Shown here: piece by piece, positions 51,201 to 57,279 of the stretch
Numbering within the stretch: position 1 is the stretch's first letter
How the letters are laid out: each line of letters begins with the position of its first letter
From: Gymnothorax reevesii
Taxonomy: Eukaryota > Chordata > Actinopteri > Anguilliformes > Muraenidae
Length of the DNA stretch: 64,000 nucleotides
Assembly (NCBI GenBank): GCA_029721435.1
Contig: CM056588.1
Span: 34,030,930-34,094,929 of the forward strand
Reading direction: 5' to 3'
Position numbers and translations under genes: made by a program
The notes under the pieces: generated by a model
Seen by the model: the letters and a program-made list of their open reading frames with translations, nothing else
The model's database searches: none
What the model was told of the DNA's origin: nothing

Positions 51201-51757
51201 GATAGGTCTATATGCTATGTCACCATAAAACGCTATGACAAGCTTGCCTTCCTCTCTTATCCCAACTCAAGTTTGATTTTGTTGTCCAGTCATGACGACA
51301 TGCATTTGGTTTCATTGTGAAATGCAATACCATACCTTTCATTTTATGGTCAAATATAAATAGCATAATACCTTTCATTTCACTGTCCAATAATACTGCC
51401 TTATTGCCAAAGCCAATGTAAGAAATGATCAAGCACTTCCAAGCGATACATTGTACTCCACTCTGATACTCAGGTGAAGGTTCAGGTGAGTTTCCCCCTC
51501 ACTACTGTATATAATGTTGCTTTGGCACTGGTTGGAAGGGAAGGCGCTGTATTAAGAGACAGTTGAAGACAGTTCATCACATGTCCGGCCACTGAAATCC
51601 TGCTGTACTCTGTTCTCTCCCTTCCTTAGCACTACAAACGGCCACGCTGATACCCACACGGGCCAGAGCAGAACTGCACGAGTACGGGGAGCGTGCACAT
51701 GTACCCGCGGACTCTCTGCACAGCCTGACTATACCCCCAGTACACACTCGTCTGTGA
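30126..51757 (+). CDS. hnf4b: HNF4-family nuclear receptor gene (multi-exon), probably hnf4b
   Basis: The joined exons are 30126-30240, 31732-31912, 34650-34744, 45284-45390, 46184-46339, 46744-46831, 47282-47434, 48693-48953, 49527-49649 and 51630-51757, about 468 aa. A possible 12-nt exon at 51474-51485 would add four residues. All introns are GT/AG and the phases agree. Domains: A/B region 1-61; two C4 zinc fingers about 62-127 with [11 protein letters not shown]; hinge about 128-170; ligand-binding domain about 172-370 with the signature around [11 protein letters not shown]-2 LLQEMLL; then a proline-rich F domain. HNF4 receptors are nuclear DNA-binding regulators of liver, gut and kidney genes that bind as homodimers to DR1 sites and hold fatty acid. 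The sequence differs from HNF4A and HNF4G at many LBD positions, so I favour the fish/amphibian paralogue; family membership is far surer than the paralogue. Confidence 0.9.
31732..31912 (+). CDS. hnf4b: HNF4 exon 2 (first zinc finger)
   Basis: The acceptor is ...CTCCTAAAAG and the donor GTGAGA. It encodes a proline-rich link (about residues 39-53), then [20 protein letters not shown] and [11 protein letters not shown]. The first finger has Cys at about 62, 65, 79 and 82, and the P-box region CDGCKG. It ends inside an Arg codon. The intron that follows carries a minisatellite whose flanking inverted repeat starts only 8 nt after the exon. Confidence 0.95.
31921..31995 (+). repeat. left arm of inverted repeat around the minisatellite
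   Basis: It begins GGTGACAGACGAGCAGGAAA and contains CCCAGGCTGCGCAAACCTAC. It is repeated in inverse orientation at 34257-34333 with roughly 85-90% identity by eye. It runs directly into the first 29-bp units. Confidence 0.85.
31979..34083 (+). repeat. 29-bp minisatellite array, about 72 units
   Basis: The unit is ATCTAACGTCCCC(A/T)ACCCTG followed by C(T/A)CCCGCAG. It is repeated head to tail for 2.1 kb with point variants and a few 28-bp units. A variant pair (CTCCCACAGACCTAACCTCC then CTCCTGCAGACC) recurs near 32760, 33350, 33547 and 33660, so blocks of units have been copied together. Each unit ends with a pyrimidine-rich stretch plus CAG, resembling a 3' splice site. The array fills most of intron 2. 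Because 29 is not a multiple of 3 and stops are frequent, it is not coding. Confidence 0.97.
34257..34333 (-). repeat. right arm of inverted repeat around the minisatellite
   Basis: Read on the minus strand it begins GGTGACAGACGAGCAGTAAA, then CCCAGGCTGCCCAAACCTAC, and ends with one inverted copy of the minisatellite unit (TCCTGCAGATCTAA). It pairs with 31921-31995. Confidence 0.85.
34341..34384. repeat. (GACA)n microsatellite
   Basis: A run of GACA/CAGA tetranucleotides with one interruption, immediately beside the right inverted-repeat arm. Confidence 0.9.
34650..34744 (+). CDS. hnf4b: HNF4 exon 3 (second zinc finger)
   Basis: The acceptor is TGCCTCTCAG and the donor GTAAGA. It encodes [20 protein letters not shown] and [11 protein letters not shown], giving the four Cys of the second finger at about 104, 114, 117 and 122 when joined to exon 2. 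It ends in phase 1. HNF4A has an exon break at this same KKE/A position. Confidence 0.95.
34875..35045. repeat. eroded hAT-like non-autonomous repeat
   Basis: It starts CCAGGGGTAGGGAACCCTCT and later has CACGTGTGTTAGAGACACCT and AAACATGCAGCG. These resemble a dispersed fish repeat with CAGGGG ends. The right terminus is not preserved clearly. Confidence 0.35.
35411..35766. mobile_element. MITE with CTTAAAGGTGCT ends
   Basis: Terminal inverted repeats CTTAAAGGTGCT at 35411-35422 and its inverse at 35755-35766. The 356-bp interior includes a GTCGGTGATTGGCTGGATGG segment and CATGTGACAAAAAATGTTCT. I recall closely similar short repeats from many teleosts. No transposase and no clear target duplication. 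Confidence 0.65.
37146..37366. mobile_element. foldback/MITE-like inverted repeat, about 51-bp arms
   Basis: The left arm contains CATATAGTGACGCTACCTGC (about 37161-37180). The right arm is its inverse, containing CAGGTAGCGTCACGATATGA (about 37333-37352), with few mismatches. About 120 bp of loop lies between. It has no coding capacity. The class is unassigned. Confidence 0.75.
37896..38360 (-). repeat. 3' LTR of the Gmr1-like element
   Basis: It starts TGTTATGACTTGG and ends CATACATAACA on the + strand, 465 bp, and I see no difference from the other LTR. On the minus strand the AATAAA poly(A) signal is at 37951-37956, so transcripts would end in this LTR. Confidence 0.97.
37951..37956 (-). 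terminator. poly(A) signal in the 3' LTR
   Basis: AATAAA on the minus strand, about 55 nt from the outer LTR end, leaving room for a short U5. The matching site in the 5' LTR is 43400-43405. Confidence 0.6.
38361..38372 (-). other. polypurine tract of the Gmr1-like element
   Basis: On the minus strand AAAGAGGGGAGG directly abuts the 3' LTR. This is the expected plus-strand DNA primer of an LTR retrotransposon. Confidence 0.9.
38562..43265 (-). CDS. Gag-Pro-Int-RT-RNaseH polyprotein of Gmr1-like retrotransposon
   Basis: One 1567-aa frame with no frameshift between gag and pol. Order: N-terminal domain 1-75; charged coiled coil 76-160 built of [14 protein letters not shown] repeats; capsid-like region about 160-340 whose C-terminal part (about 253-335) resembles a SCAN domain; CCHC knuckle 391-404; aspartic protease DTGS 474-477; integrase zinc site H717, H724, C754, C757; integrase D788, D847, E883 (35 residues between the last two); GPY/F-like segment about 1019-1037; reverse transcriptase about 1150-1330 with YIDD 1301-1304; RNase H about 1445-1567 with D1450, E1490 and D1519. 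Every catalytic residue I can place is present, so the copy could be autonomous. The start ATG lies 57 nt after the primer site. The SCAN similarity is by pattern, not alignment score. Confidence 0.97.
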   Translation of the reverse strand: MTFDVESFLKTPTQELILLAKKKDLLQIASTLGLSDVRSSMKKQEIFNILVQHFIDEDIFGEEAAELIKAVEVPATELQRLEFQLRLKELEERRLEKERELEERRLEKEREQEERRMEKEMEERRSERERELEERRLEKELEEKRMQYELEMKRIEAGTVPKSFGLSDHFDVVKHIRLVPPFLENDVDQYFTHFEKIAENLKWPKEHWTMMLQSVLTGKARKIYNQLSVQQCADYDFVKSAILKGYELVPEAYRQKFRNSCKEASQTHVEFGRLKEQLFDQWCNSMNVEKDFDRMRQLILVEEFKRCVQPDIKTFLEEKQAITLQDVSTLADSYALTHKSSFVQKSTFSKFQSKFQSKTSSNNTSNDSKATSERKPSSEKQSSDSLPSVSCHYCKKQGHLISECYALKKKQQREETKPTALTKRESLVSMVSSPDLLPSVSDPVMEGFEPFITDGSVSLSHDFSSSAPVRILRDTGSSQSLILADILPFSDKSSTQANVLIQGVECGFTSVPLHNVHLKSDLVSGPVTVGVRSSLPFKGIHLLLGNDLAGDKVVPYPIVTDTPLIHQESDSIEEEIPDLYPSCAVTRSMAKKAIQDVADLDFNLADTFIGQSFHQEPSSPEMSGKSSDLSLSGHSNDILSRKQLIHEQQQARDLAHLLPQAASEQEATQVPVCFYYKNGVLMRKWRPPDVPADEEWMITHQIVLPKPYRQETLSLAHDNPMSGHLGIKKTLQRVRNHFFWPSMRSDVQEYCKSCHTCQMVGKPNQNIPKARLKPIPAFEEPFSRIIIDCVGPLPKTRSGCEYLLTIMCASTRFPEAIPLRNIKAKTIIKALTKFFCLVGLPKSIQSDQGSKFMSGIFQQVMHELGIKQYRSSAYHPESQGALERFHQTLKNMIRTYCLDTEKDWDEGVHLLLFAAREAVQESLGFSPFELVFGHTVRGPLKLLKEKLLAEDDVPMNLLQYVSDFRNRLSKACDFAKSNLKEAQGKMKARYDLHSKDRSFKTGDKVLALLPVPGNPLRARYFGPYTVLKKVSDLNYIISTPGRRKQKQMCHINMLKEYIDRDTQQKPVNAVNTVELENSEDCDCPLENEPGPVKLENSDILENIDSKLSHLDPFQQQQLKQLIFEYSHIFPDVPSRTDLVYHDVILQDDAKPVKQHPYRMNPEKQEYLKQEVKYLLENDFVEPSYSDWSSPCILVPKPNGTYRMVTDYRKANALSKTDSYPIPRIDDCIDKVGQSKYVTKFDLLKGFWQIPLTDRAKEISAFVTPDGLYQYKVMPFGMKNSPATFQRLVNRVISGLPGCEAYIDDIIITSDSFQEHLTYIRNFFQRVSDAKLTINLVKSDFCKASVVYLGHVVGQGQVKPVDAKVKVITEFPEPTTKRQLMRFLGMAGYYRKFCKNFSIISEPLTNLLKKNAKFVWDEKCQNSFDQLKAILKNAPVLLSPNFKKEFKLAVDASDIGAGAVLLQEDTDGVDHPVCYFSKKFDKHQKNYSTIEKECLALVLALQHFEVYLTCSATSIKVFSDHNPLTFLHKIKNKNQRLLRWSLLLQEYDLDISHIRGKDNVIPDTLSRM
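43323..43341 (-). other. primer binding site for tRNA-Gln
   Basis: The minus strand reads TGGAGGTTCCACCGAGATT just after the 5' LTR, with a 3-nt gap. This complements the 3' end of vertebrate tRNA-Gln(CTG) including CCA over 19 nt. It is the primer for minus-strand DNA synthesis. Confidence 0.9.
43345..43809 (-). repeat. 5' LTR of the Gmr1-like element
   Basis: 465 bp, the same as 37896-38360 by eye. On the minus strand it would hold the promoter (TATAAAAAG at 43559-43567) and poly(A) signal AATAAA at 43400-43405. Confidence 0.97.
43559..43567 (-). promoter_or_regulatory. TATA box in the 5' LTR
   Basis: TATAAAAAG on the minus strand in the middle of the LTR, well placed to start an RNA that would include the primer site and the whole ORF. 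Confidence 0.6.
44362..45283. other. HNF4 intron 3, right part
   Basis: Intron with one small MITE (44722-44863) and a pyrimidine-rich tract (about 45220-45280) leading into the exon 4 acceptor. Otherwise nothing recognised. Confidence 0.7.
44722..44863. mobile_element. short MITE with perfect 19-bp terminal inverted repeats
   Basis: TACTCTTCCAAAAAAGAAA at 44722-44740 and its exact inverse at 44845-44863, 142 bp in all. TA-rich flanks would fit a TA target duplication as in Tc1/mariner elements. The interior is AT-rich and non-coding. Confidence 0.85.
45284..45390 (+). CDS. hnf4b: HNF4 exon 4 (hinge)
   Basis: The acceptor is CTCTCTTTACAG and the donor GTAGGC. It encodes [20 protein letters not shown] and [16 protein letters not shown]. 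The start is conserved with HNF4A ([10 protein letters not shown]) while the remainder is diverged. It ends in phase 0. Confidence 0.92.
46184..46339 (+). CDS. hnf4b: HNF4 exon 5 (start of ligand-binding domain)
   Basis: It encodes [40 protein letters not shown] and PVDDR, matching helices 1-4 of the HNF4 LBD. It includes the nuclear-receptor signature WAK...F..L...D. The acceptor is TATTTGTAG and the donor GTGTGT. Phase 0 at both ends. Confidence 0.95.
46744..46831 (+). CDS. hnf4b: HNF4 exon 6 (ligand-binding domain)
   Basis: It encodes [20 protein letters not shown] and [10 protein letters not shown]. The Arg in LLLRAH corresponds to the fatty-acid carboxylate-binding Arg of HNF4A. It ends in phase 1. 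Confidence 0.95.
46983..47205 (-). repeat. dispersed repeat family A, copy 3 (intron 6)
   Basis: Inverted relative to the copies at 13962 and 16315. Minus-strand phrases include TTCTGATTGGCCAGACTGTC, GGTAAACGGAGGGTGGAGAA and GGCAGTTCTTGGACCTCGTG. It lies inside the intron between exons 6 and 7. Confidence 0.6.
47282..47434 (+). CDS. hnf4b: HNF4 exon 7 (ligand-binding domain)
   Basis: It encodes [40 protein letters not shown] and [10 protein letters not shown]. The CLKAI(V/I)FF block is a strong HNF4 match. Phase 1 at both ends. Confidence 0.95.
47755..48060 (+). repeat. dispersed repeat family B, copy 2
   Basis: Same order of phrases as 15175-15510, including AATATTCAAACCCAGGACAC, CATGTTTTTTGGCCACATTA and CCACAGGTTTGAACACAG. 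Confidence 0.65.
48300..48590 (-). repeat. partial SINE sharing its core with the 5S-derived SINE
   Basis: An (AATG)n tail at 48303-48326 is followed by TTTGTATAGCGCTTTTCTCA, then a body ending in GGATGATTAGGTGGCAGCAT near 48524. That last phrase matches 62689-62712. The 5S-like head is missing, so it is 5'-truncated on the minus strand. Confidence 0.6.
48693..48953 (+). CDS. hnf4b: HNF4 exon 8 (ligand-binding domain end, AF-2)
   Basis: It encodes [60 protein letters not shown] and LLGE. It matches helices 9-12 of HNF4, with LLQEMLLG as the activation helix. Codon use is strikingly GC-rich (many CTG, GTG, GGG). Phase 1 at both ends. Confidence 0.95.
49527..49649 (+). CDS. hnf4b: HNF4 exon 9 (F domain)
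   Basis: The acceptor is CCTCTCAG and the donor GTGAGT. It encodes [40 protein letters not shown] and T. Proline-rich, and only loosely like the QD/QE...G...ILL segment of the HNF4G and HNF4A F domains. The phase is consistent with exon 8. Confidence 0.85.
49945..50900 (-). pseudogene. degenerate Tc1-like transposase, minus strand, in intron 9
   Basis: Minus-strand translation in broken frames gives traces of the Tc1 order: a stretch like [10 protein letters not shown] (about 50510), then [18 protein letters not shown] (about 50390), then a GGGVLVL-type remnant (about 50250). Frameshifts, stops and unclear termini mark an old copy, distinct in sequence from those at 4979-6462 and 60245-60790. 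Confidence 0.55.
51474..51485 (+). CDS. hnf4b: possible 12-nt HNF4 microexon
   Basis: GTGAAGGTTCAG is preceded by TCTGATACTCAG and followed by GTGAGT, and it keeps phase 1 on both sides. It would insert GEGS between exon 9 and the last exon. HNF4A also has a small alternative insert in its F domain, so a variable miniature exon is plausible. Evidence is splice signals and phase only. Confidence 0.4.
51630..51757 (+). CDS. hnf4b: HNF4 last exon (F-domain C-terminus)
   Basis: The acceptor is TTCCTTAG. It encodes [40 protein letters not shown] and RL before TGA (51755-51757). The frame is the one left by exon 9, with or without the microexon. Little resemblance to HNF4A or HNF4G ends remains, so the call rests on splice phase, the stop and the nearby poly(A) signal. 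Confidence 0.6.
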
Positions 51758-51874
51758 TTGGCCAGCAAAGTCATGTGATGGAGTGATGAGAGTCCGAGAG
51801 ACTACAGGTCACAGGTGATCAGAGATTAGGAACCGATGTACAAAGTCACAATTGCACACAAAAACTGACAGAGA

Positions 51875-51880
51875 AATAAA
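51875..51880 (+). terminator. poly(A) signal of the HNF4 gene
   Basis: AATAAA 118 nt after the stop codon, followed by a T-rich stretch (ACATTTATTTAATTTG). It suggests a very short 3' UTR. Confidence 0.65.
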
Positions 51881-52090
51881 CTGTTCTCTGACATTTATTT
51901 AATTTGACGTCTTGATTCAGTCATTCGTGGTTCGGATGAATGAACGACTATTTGGTGATGTCTGCGACTTAAGTGTACCTCCAGCCAGGGATGAACAGTT
52001 ACAGTATATAGCCAGCAGATGGCGCAAAGGATTCAAAAAACGAGCATCTGTATTATCCTCCAACTAAAGAGAAAGACAGTACCCTTAACT

Positions 52091-52292
52091 CAGGGGTGTC
52101 AAACTGACCCGTAAACGGGCCCAGAGGCTGCAGGTTTTCACTCCAACAATGCAGAAGCGCACCTGATACAACTAATCAGTTGTGCAGGCCTAGATCAGTT
52201 GATAAAATCAGTGCTTTCAGGTGAGCTTCTGCTTGGTAGGATTGAAGACCTGCAGCCTCTTGGCCCATTTACGGGTCAATTTGACACCCCTG
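52091..52292. mobile_element. hAT-type MITE with perfect 8-bp target duplication
   Basis: 202 bp with long terminal inverted repeats starting CAGGGGTGTCAAACTGACCC, with only a few mismatches over about 54 bp. CCTTAACT flanks both ends (52083-52090 and 52293-52300). CAGGGGTGTC ends plus an 8-bp duplication identify a hAT-family non-autonomous element. Preserved arms and duplication suggest a relatively recent insertion. Confidence 0.95.
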
Positions 52293-52547
52293 CCTTAACT
52301 GAAACGTTATGAAGCCTAATTTGACAAGACAAACAGATTTCAAATCCAACCTTTCACCAGATGATGAACTTAAGTGAGAGCCCCACCCATCCACCCACGC
52401 AAACTATAGGGATAATAATGGAAGAAATACACACATCCCCTCACAAATGATGGCAGAGAGGTACGGTGTGCAAATGTAACTGTCCATGTGTGCATGCGTT
52501 TAAGTTTGTATGGGCGTGCATGCGTTTGCATGTGTGCTTGTGTATGC

Positions 52548-52575
52548 GAGTGAGTGAGTGAGTGAGTGAGTGAGT
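52548..52575. repeat. (GAGT)n microsatellite
   Basis: About seven GAGT units. Confidence 0.9.
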
Positions 52576-52938
52576 TTATTTATTTTCAACCCACTACCCA
52601 ATACCTGACCTACTCTACGCCTGTTTCTCTGCTGACATCCAGCAGGCTGATAAGATGGCAGTGCTGGGTTGTGGCCAGAGGGGTACATGGGCGAGGGGAT
52701 AATGTGACTCATCGATGGGGAAAGTGAAAGACGACTCCAGCCCTACTGGCCCCCAAGGATCTGCATGTTTATTTTCAAACTCAATACACCAAATCAATAC
52801 CAACGCAGCAGGAGGAACATGCTCTGTTTTCTCTTACTGCGGGTGACGACCGTTGCTACAGCAAGAAAGATAATCTAAGCAGATTGGGATTTGTCCTGGG
52901 GTCTCACCTTGCTGAAAGGCAGACATGCGCGCGCGAAC

Positions 52939-52980
52939 GCGCACACACACACACACACACACGCACACACACACACACAC
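52939..52980. repeat. (CA)n microsatellite
   Basis: An alternating CA run with one G interruption, preceded by a CG-rich alternating stretch. Confidence 0.9.
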
Positions 52981-55547
52981 CAACCTGTGCACTATTATAG
53001 AACAATAGAGAAGTAAAATAAACAAAAGAATTTGTAGCTAAATTTATGATCTGTGAGTGAAAAAATAGATTTCATCAATAGTTCCATTTTGGTGATTCAC
53101 ATCTCCCAGTAATACTGAGCCCCCATTGCAGTGTAGTGTGACTGCCATTTTAAAATTCCAATAAACCATCAATGCAGTATGTGGCTGGAACAGTAGAATG
53201 GTTATTGCAGTCTTAAGAAATTATATGTATGGAGCAGTCACAAAATAAAATTCTGGTGCAAGAGAAAATAAGGGGTAAAGTCAGTGCACTTGCATCTACA
53301 AAAAGTTATATTCTGTTCAGAGATCACATGCCAGTGACATGTTTTTCTGGTTTATTGGATGTCCGTATTGGGCTATTTTTCCGTTATAATGAATGTTAAG
53401 ATTAAACTAGCTTTAATCATTCAGATTTGCTCTCAATAACATTTAAAATTAGATACTCATACATACTCAGTCTATGGCATTTTTGCCATTCACGCTCGGC
53501 TTTTGCTTACGCCCACATATTCATGGCAAAACCGCGAGATTGTTTCAGACATTTTTGGAACAATACATTCACTGCACAACTACAACGTTGTATTTAAGGA
53601 ATATTATTGCCATAATACTTAATCTCACACCAATTGGAAAGAAGAAGGAAAGTTCCAGAATGTTATTGAAATGTTTCATGTCACTCGTGATGGCCTGTGG
53701 AAGAAGAGACAAGGCACTAATTACGTAGTCCAGTAGGTTCTTGATTCAGTGGTGTTGAGTATCCGACACTACCGCAGAAGGAAAATTAAGGACAGAGATG
53801 TGACCTTGTCATCAACAAGACTAATACACATAACCCCAAATGTGTTCCTCATTTTCACTGAAGTGAGTAGAGTTACACAACATGCTATTGACTATTGAGA
53901 TTTTTCATGGTTTATATTTTGCGTAAATAGATTACTGGTTTTCATGGACCGTCTCCTCTGGAAAGTCCATTTACATCAGATTTCCTTCTCGTCAGTGGTG
54001 GAATAGCAAAGTTTAAAAGGAGGGAATTTTCCTGAAGGCGACAGTGATGGAGCTTTGGCTCGAGTTCAGTGCTTGACTTCGACTCCCGAGCCAGCAGAAT
54101 GAGTCAGCGGGAGACTGAATCGGGACTCTTGCCCTTGTCTCATTTGGTTCATCTCGAATTTCTCTGACGGGGTGGCAGATCAAACTGAACAGAGACACGC
54201 CGTTTCCTACAGCTCTGGACCCACTTATGAAAACCTCAATGACGGCGATGAACCACTGCTGGCAGGCAGTGTCGCTCTAGTGCTGTCACGCCAGACGCTT
54301 CGCCAAACCCACGCAACAGCCTAAAGAGTCTGTACATAACTGTGGGGAACCACACACCTTCGAGAATTCTCTTCTTGCACCATTCTTACGTGCTTTGTAT
54401 TTGAGCCCTTGTCCGGCCTAAGAAAATAGAAGAGTAATTTGTCTGACCTTAACCTATTGCGGCATTTTTATAACGGGGTTAATAATCACTCAGTGAATCA
54501 GACATAGACACATCGCTTAATTTCTCAGAAAGAAACAAGAAAGACTATACGGTTAAACAGGCGCACAGCTGACTTTAGACCCTTGTCTCCTGCACCCATC
54601 CCTCTAATTGTCTTCCACTGTAGAGAAAAGTGTATGTGAGAACTCAGCCTGTAGAGAACAAACCGCTTATCAACTCTGCCATTAGGAATGAGCCCTATAT
54701 CATTGCTTGGCATTGAGAAGTAGTAGGAGTAAATGAGGACTTGCAGACGATCTCTAGAGAGAAACTCACGCCTTTACGTTTCTGAACAATTTCCACGCCG
54801 TCTCCTCGGGGCACCAACAGTTGCGCAACGAGTCATTTGTAGATGGTCCCATCTGGGGTAAATCATAGAAAGTTTACTAGAAAGATACACGGTGATTAAT
54901 GACCATCCATCTCGCTCTTTTTTCTACAAAAGCCTGCACGTATTCACATGTGCAAAAGCTCATTGCTGTGTGTTCTGTGATTAACGGGCTGTTACGCAGA
55001 GGAGAGATCCTACCCTGGAGGGTGAGGTAAGGACACTGGGCAACTCAGAGGAAGTGCAGTTGTATTTGATCTGACGGGGTAGGAATGCGTGCTGAGGCCG
55101 TTCTGTACATTAACACTTCAGCGCACTCGTGTTGCCGGAATTCGTACGGTTTTCCTGTAAGAATTACATGCGGTGTGATTCTCACCCAACACAAGGCAAA
55201 GCACGGCTTTCTGCACATGACCAACAACCGCAGCTTATTTTTCAAATTTTGGCATTACGAGCATTTCATTTTTTTTTCCCCCAAGTTCAGATTAGGTATG
55301 CCAGCCTTCACAGAGGAAACACGAAGTGGAGAGTATGTGAAGCATTTGTCCACACCTGTCAGTGGGTGCCACACAAGACCACAGATTATTACAGATTATT
55401 ATGTATTTAGAAACAATTCTATTTACATTAACAGCAGCAATTGGTAAGGAGGCCCTTGGCGAGGTTGGTTGCCTGGCTACAAACTGCAGAGTTCCGGGGT
55501 GTACAATGTATGAAAAGAATATTTATAAAATTTTTAAAAAGTTGTTT

Positions 55548-55663
55548 TAAGTTAGTGTTCAGGTTGCCATAAAAATTTTAAAATGACCGAACTTAAGATA
55601 ACAAGTTGAGGTAATTCTCAGCTGAAGTTCAGTAAATTTTAAGGCAACCATGACACTAACTTA
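55548..55663. mobile_element. foldback element of about 116 bp
   Basis: TAAGTTAGTGTTCAGGTTGC at the left pairs with its inverse ending ...GACACTAACTTA at 55663, with arms of about 33 bp and few mismatches. A MITE-like hairpin without coding capacity. Confidence 0.75.
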
Positions 55664-57051
55664 TTATGATTTCTTTTCTTTTAACAATGTTGCCCTATTG
55701 GGAGTTAAGATTTGGACAGACTTTCATGATTGGTTCAAATAATTCCACGTTTTAAAACGCCCAGGCCTAAAATTTGGCCCTCAGTATTGGTTTCACACCT
55801 GGTTACTAAGCCAAGCACTTTCTCTCAGCCTCAGTTTCTCTCTAGTGGCTGCGTTTCAAACCAGGTTGTTCTTAGCTCCATACCATTCAGCACAATATGA
55901 ATATCTATGACATTATCAGAACATCTACTCAGTGCTCCAGCCATTCTGTTAGTCATGTCAGCAAACGCAGGTTTGCCATGCGGAAGGAGAGCCCGGGCTT
56001 GCAGCAAAGAGGTAACCACCAAGAATATTCACAACCTCTCTGTTAGACACAGGCTGAGTGAAACCGTTTCCAGAAATGTTAGCCATATAACAGCACACAA
56101 CTCTTGAACACGGCTAACATGACTTTGCTAGCCCAAGGAATCTTTGGCGCTGGCACTACATCTCAAAACTAGGTGTATAACCAAAAAAAAAGAAAAAAAA
56201 AACTGCAGGAGGTTGCAGTGCTGAGCAATCCTGAGCCCCAAAAACATAAAAAAGGTGTGAAGTTGCTATGACCAGCATCTGCAGAGATGAGGTCAGGGAA
56301 AACTGTGCATTGGACCCTTAAGTCAGGCTCTCGACCCAAAAACCACTCCAGGTTTACCCTGCTCATTCACACTCACTCACCAAATATTTTCCCTGGTTTT
56401 TCACCCCGGGTGTCCTTGCAGAAGACAGATTCTCGCAATGGATAAAGCACAGAAATAAAGGATGGCTATGGAGGATAAAAACAATCATTGTCTACTAATT
56501 ATAATAGACATGCAGTTATTTGTACATTTAGTATCTGGCACAAACGCGCACTCACTCCCCGCAACCCAAAGCAAATATCTTGAACAGACTTTATGCTCAG
56601 TTCACAGAAAGCCAATGTAAGCTGCCACAATATATTATCATACCACACCATGCCTATAGTCTGGAATAGTGGTCAGACTCAAGGTTATGGGTAAAATATC
56701 ACAGTTTAGTTAAAATTTTTACAATTGTTGCTGATAAAGCCAGATGCCCAAGACAATACAGACAAAATATACATTTCTCTTAAGCAAGAGGTTAGACACT
56801 GCAAAGTCCATTGAACAGTCCTCTTTGCATTCACACACACTGTAGTCAAACTCCAAATCAGTACTGGTCTGAAACCTTACAATTGACCTATGGCTAAGCC
56901 CCGCCCTCAAATGTGATGAGCCAATCACAGAGTTTATTCTCTCCCCATATATTCGGACATTCCATGCCTGAACTTCCACTGAAATGCATTACAGAAACTC
57001 TGAATTGTTCGCTTTTGTGGGGTTTTAAAATGTTTCAAAGTAAAAAAAAAA

Positions 57052-57270
57052 ATGGTCAAACGCTGTGCATGGGGTAAATGTAACTCCGATATGAGGTATC
57101 TCGAGAGGCTGGGTGATGGGGCGTATTTTATACCCTTCCCAAAGCCATATCATAACCGAGAAGTGTCTCCTGTGGATAAAGCTTTGTGGAAGACCCCACT
57201 ATCAGCTAAACGTCGCTAACAAAAGTCAACTAGGTGTCTACATCTGTTCCAAGTTAAGTCAGCATCTTGT
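57052..57270 (+). pseudogene. THAP-domain remnant with frameshift
   Basis: From ATG 57052 the frame reads MVKRCAWGKCNSDMRYLERL then GDGAYFIPFPKP. The match then continues in another frame as TEKCLLWIKLCGRPHYQLNV (about 57158-57217) and VYICSKL (about 57235-57255). This is the order of a THAP zinc finger: C..C, FIPFPKP, W, then C..H. A 1-nt shift near 57157 breaks it, and the final C-x2-H is CSKL instead of CSKH. THAP fingers occur in P-element-like transposases and in THAP genes. No downstream transposase was recognised, so the origin is open. Confidence 0.75.
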
Positions 57271-57279
57271 CACTTCGTT

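Larger units (their letters stand above)
52301..57050. other. gene-free downstream DNA
   Basis: No supported exon. It holds (GAGT)n at 52548-52575, (CA)n at 52939-52980 and a foldback repeat at 55548-55663. The rest is AT-rich and unassigned. Confidence 0.45.
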
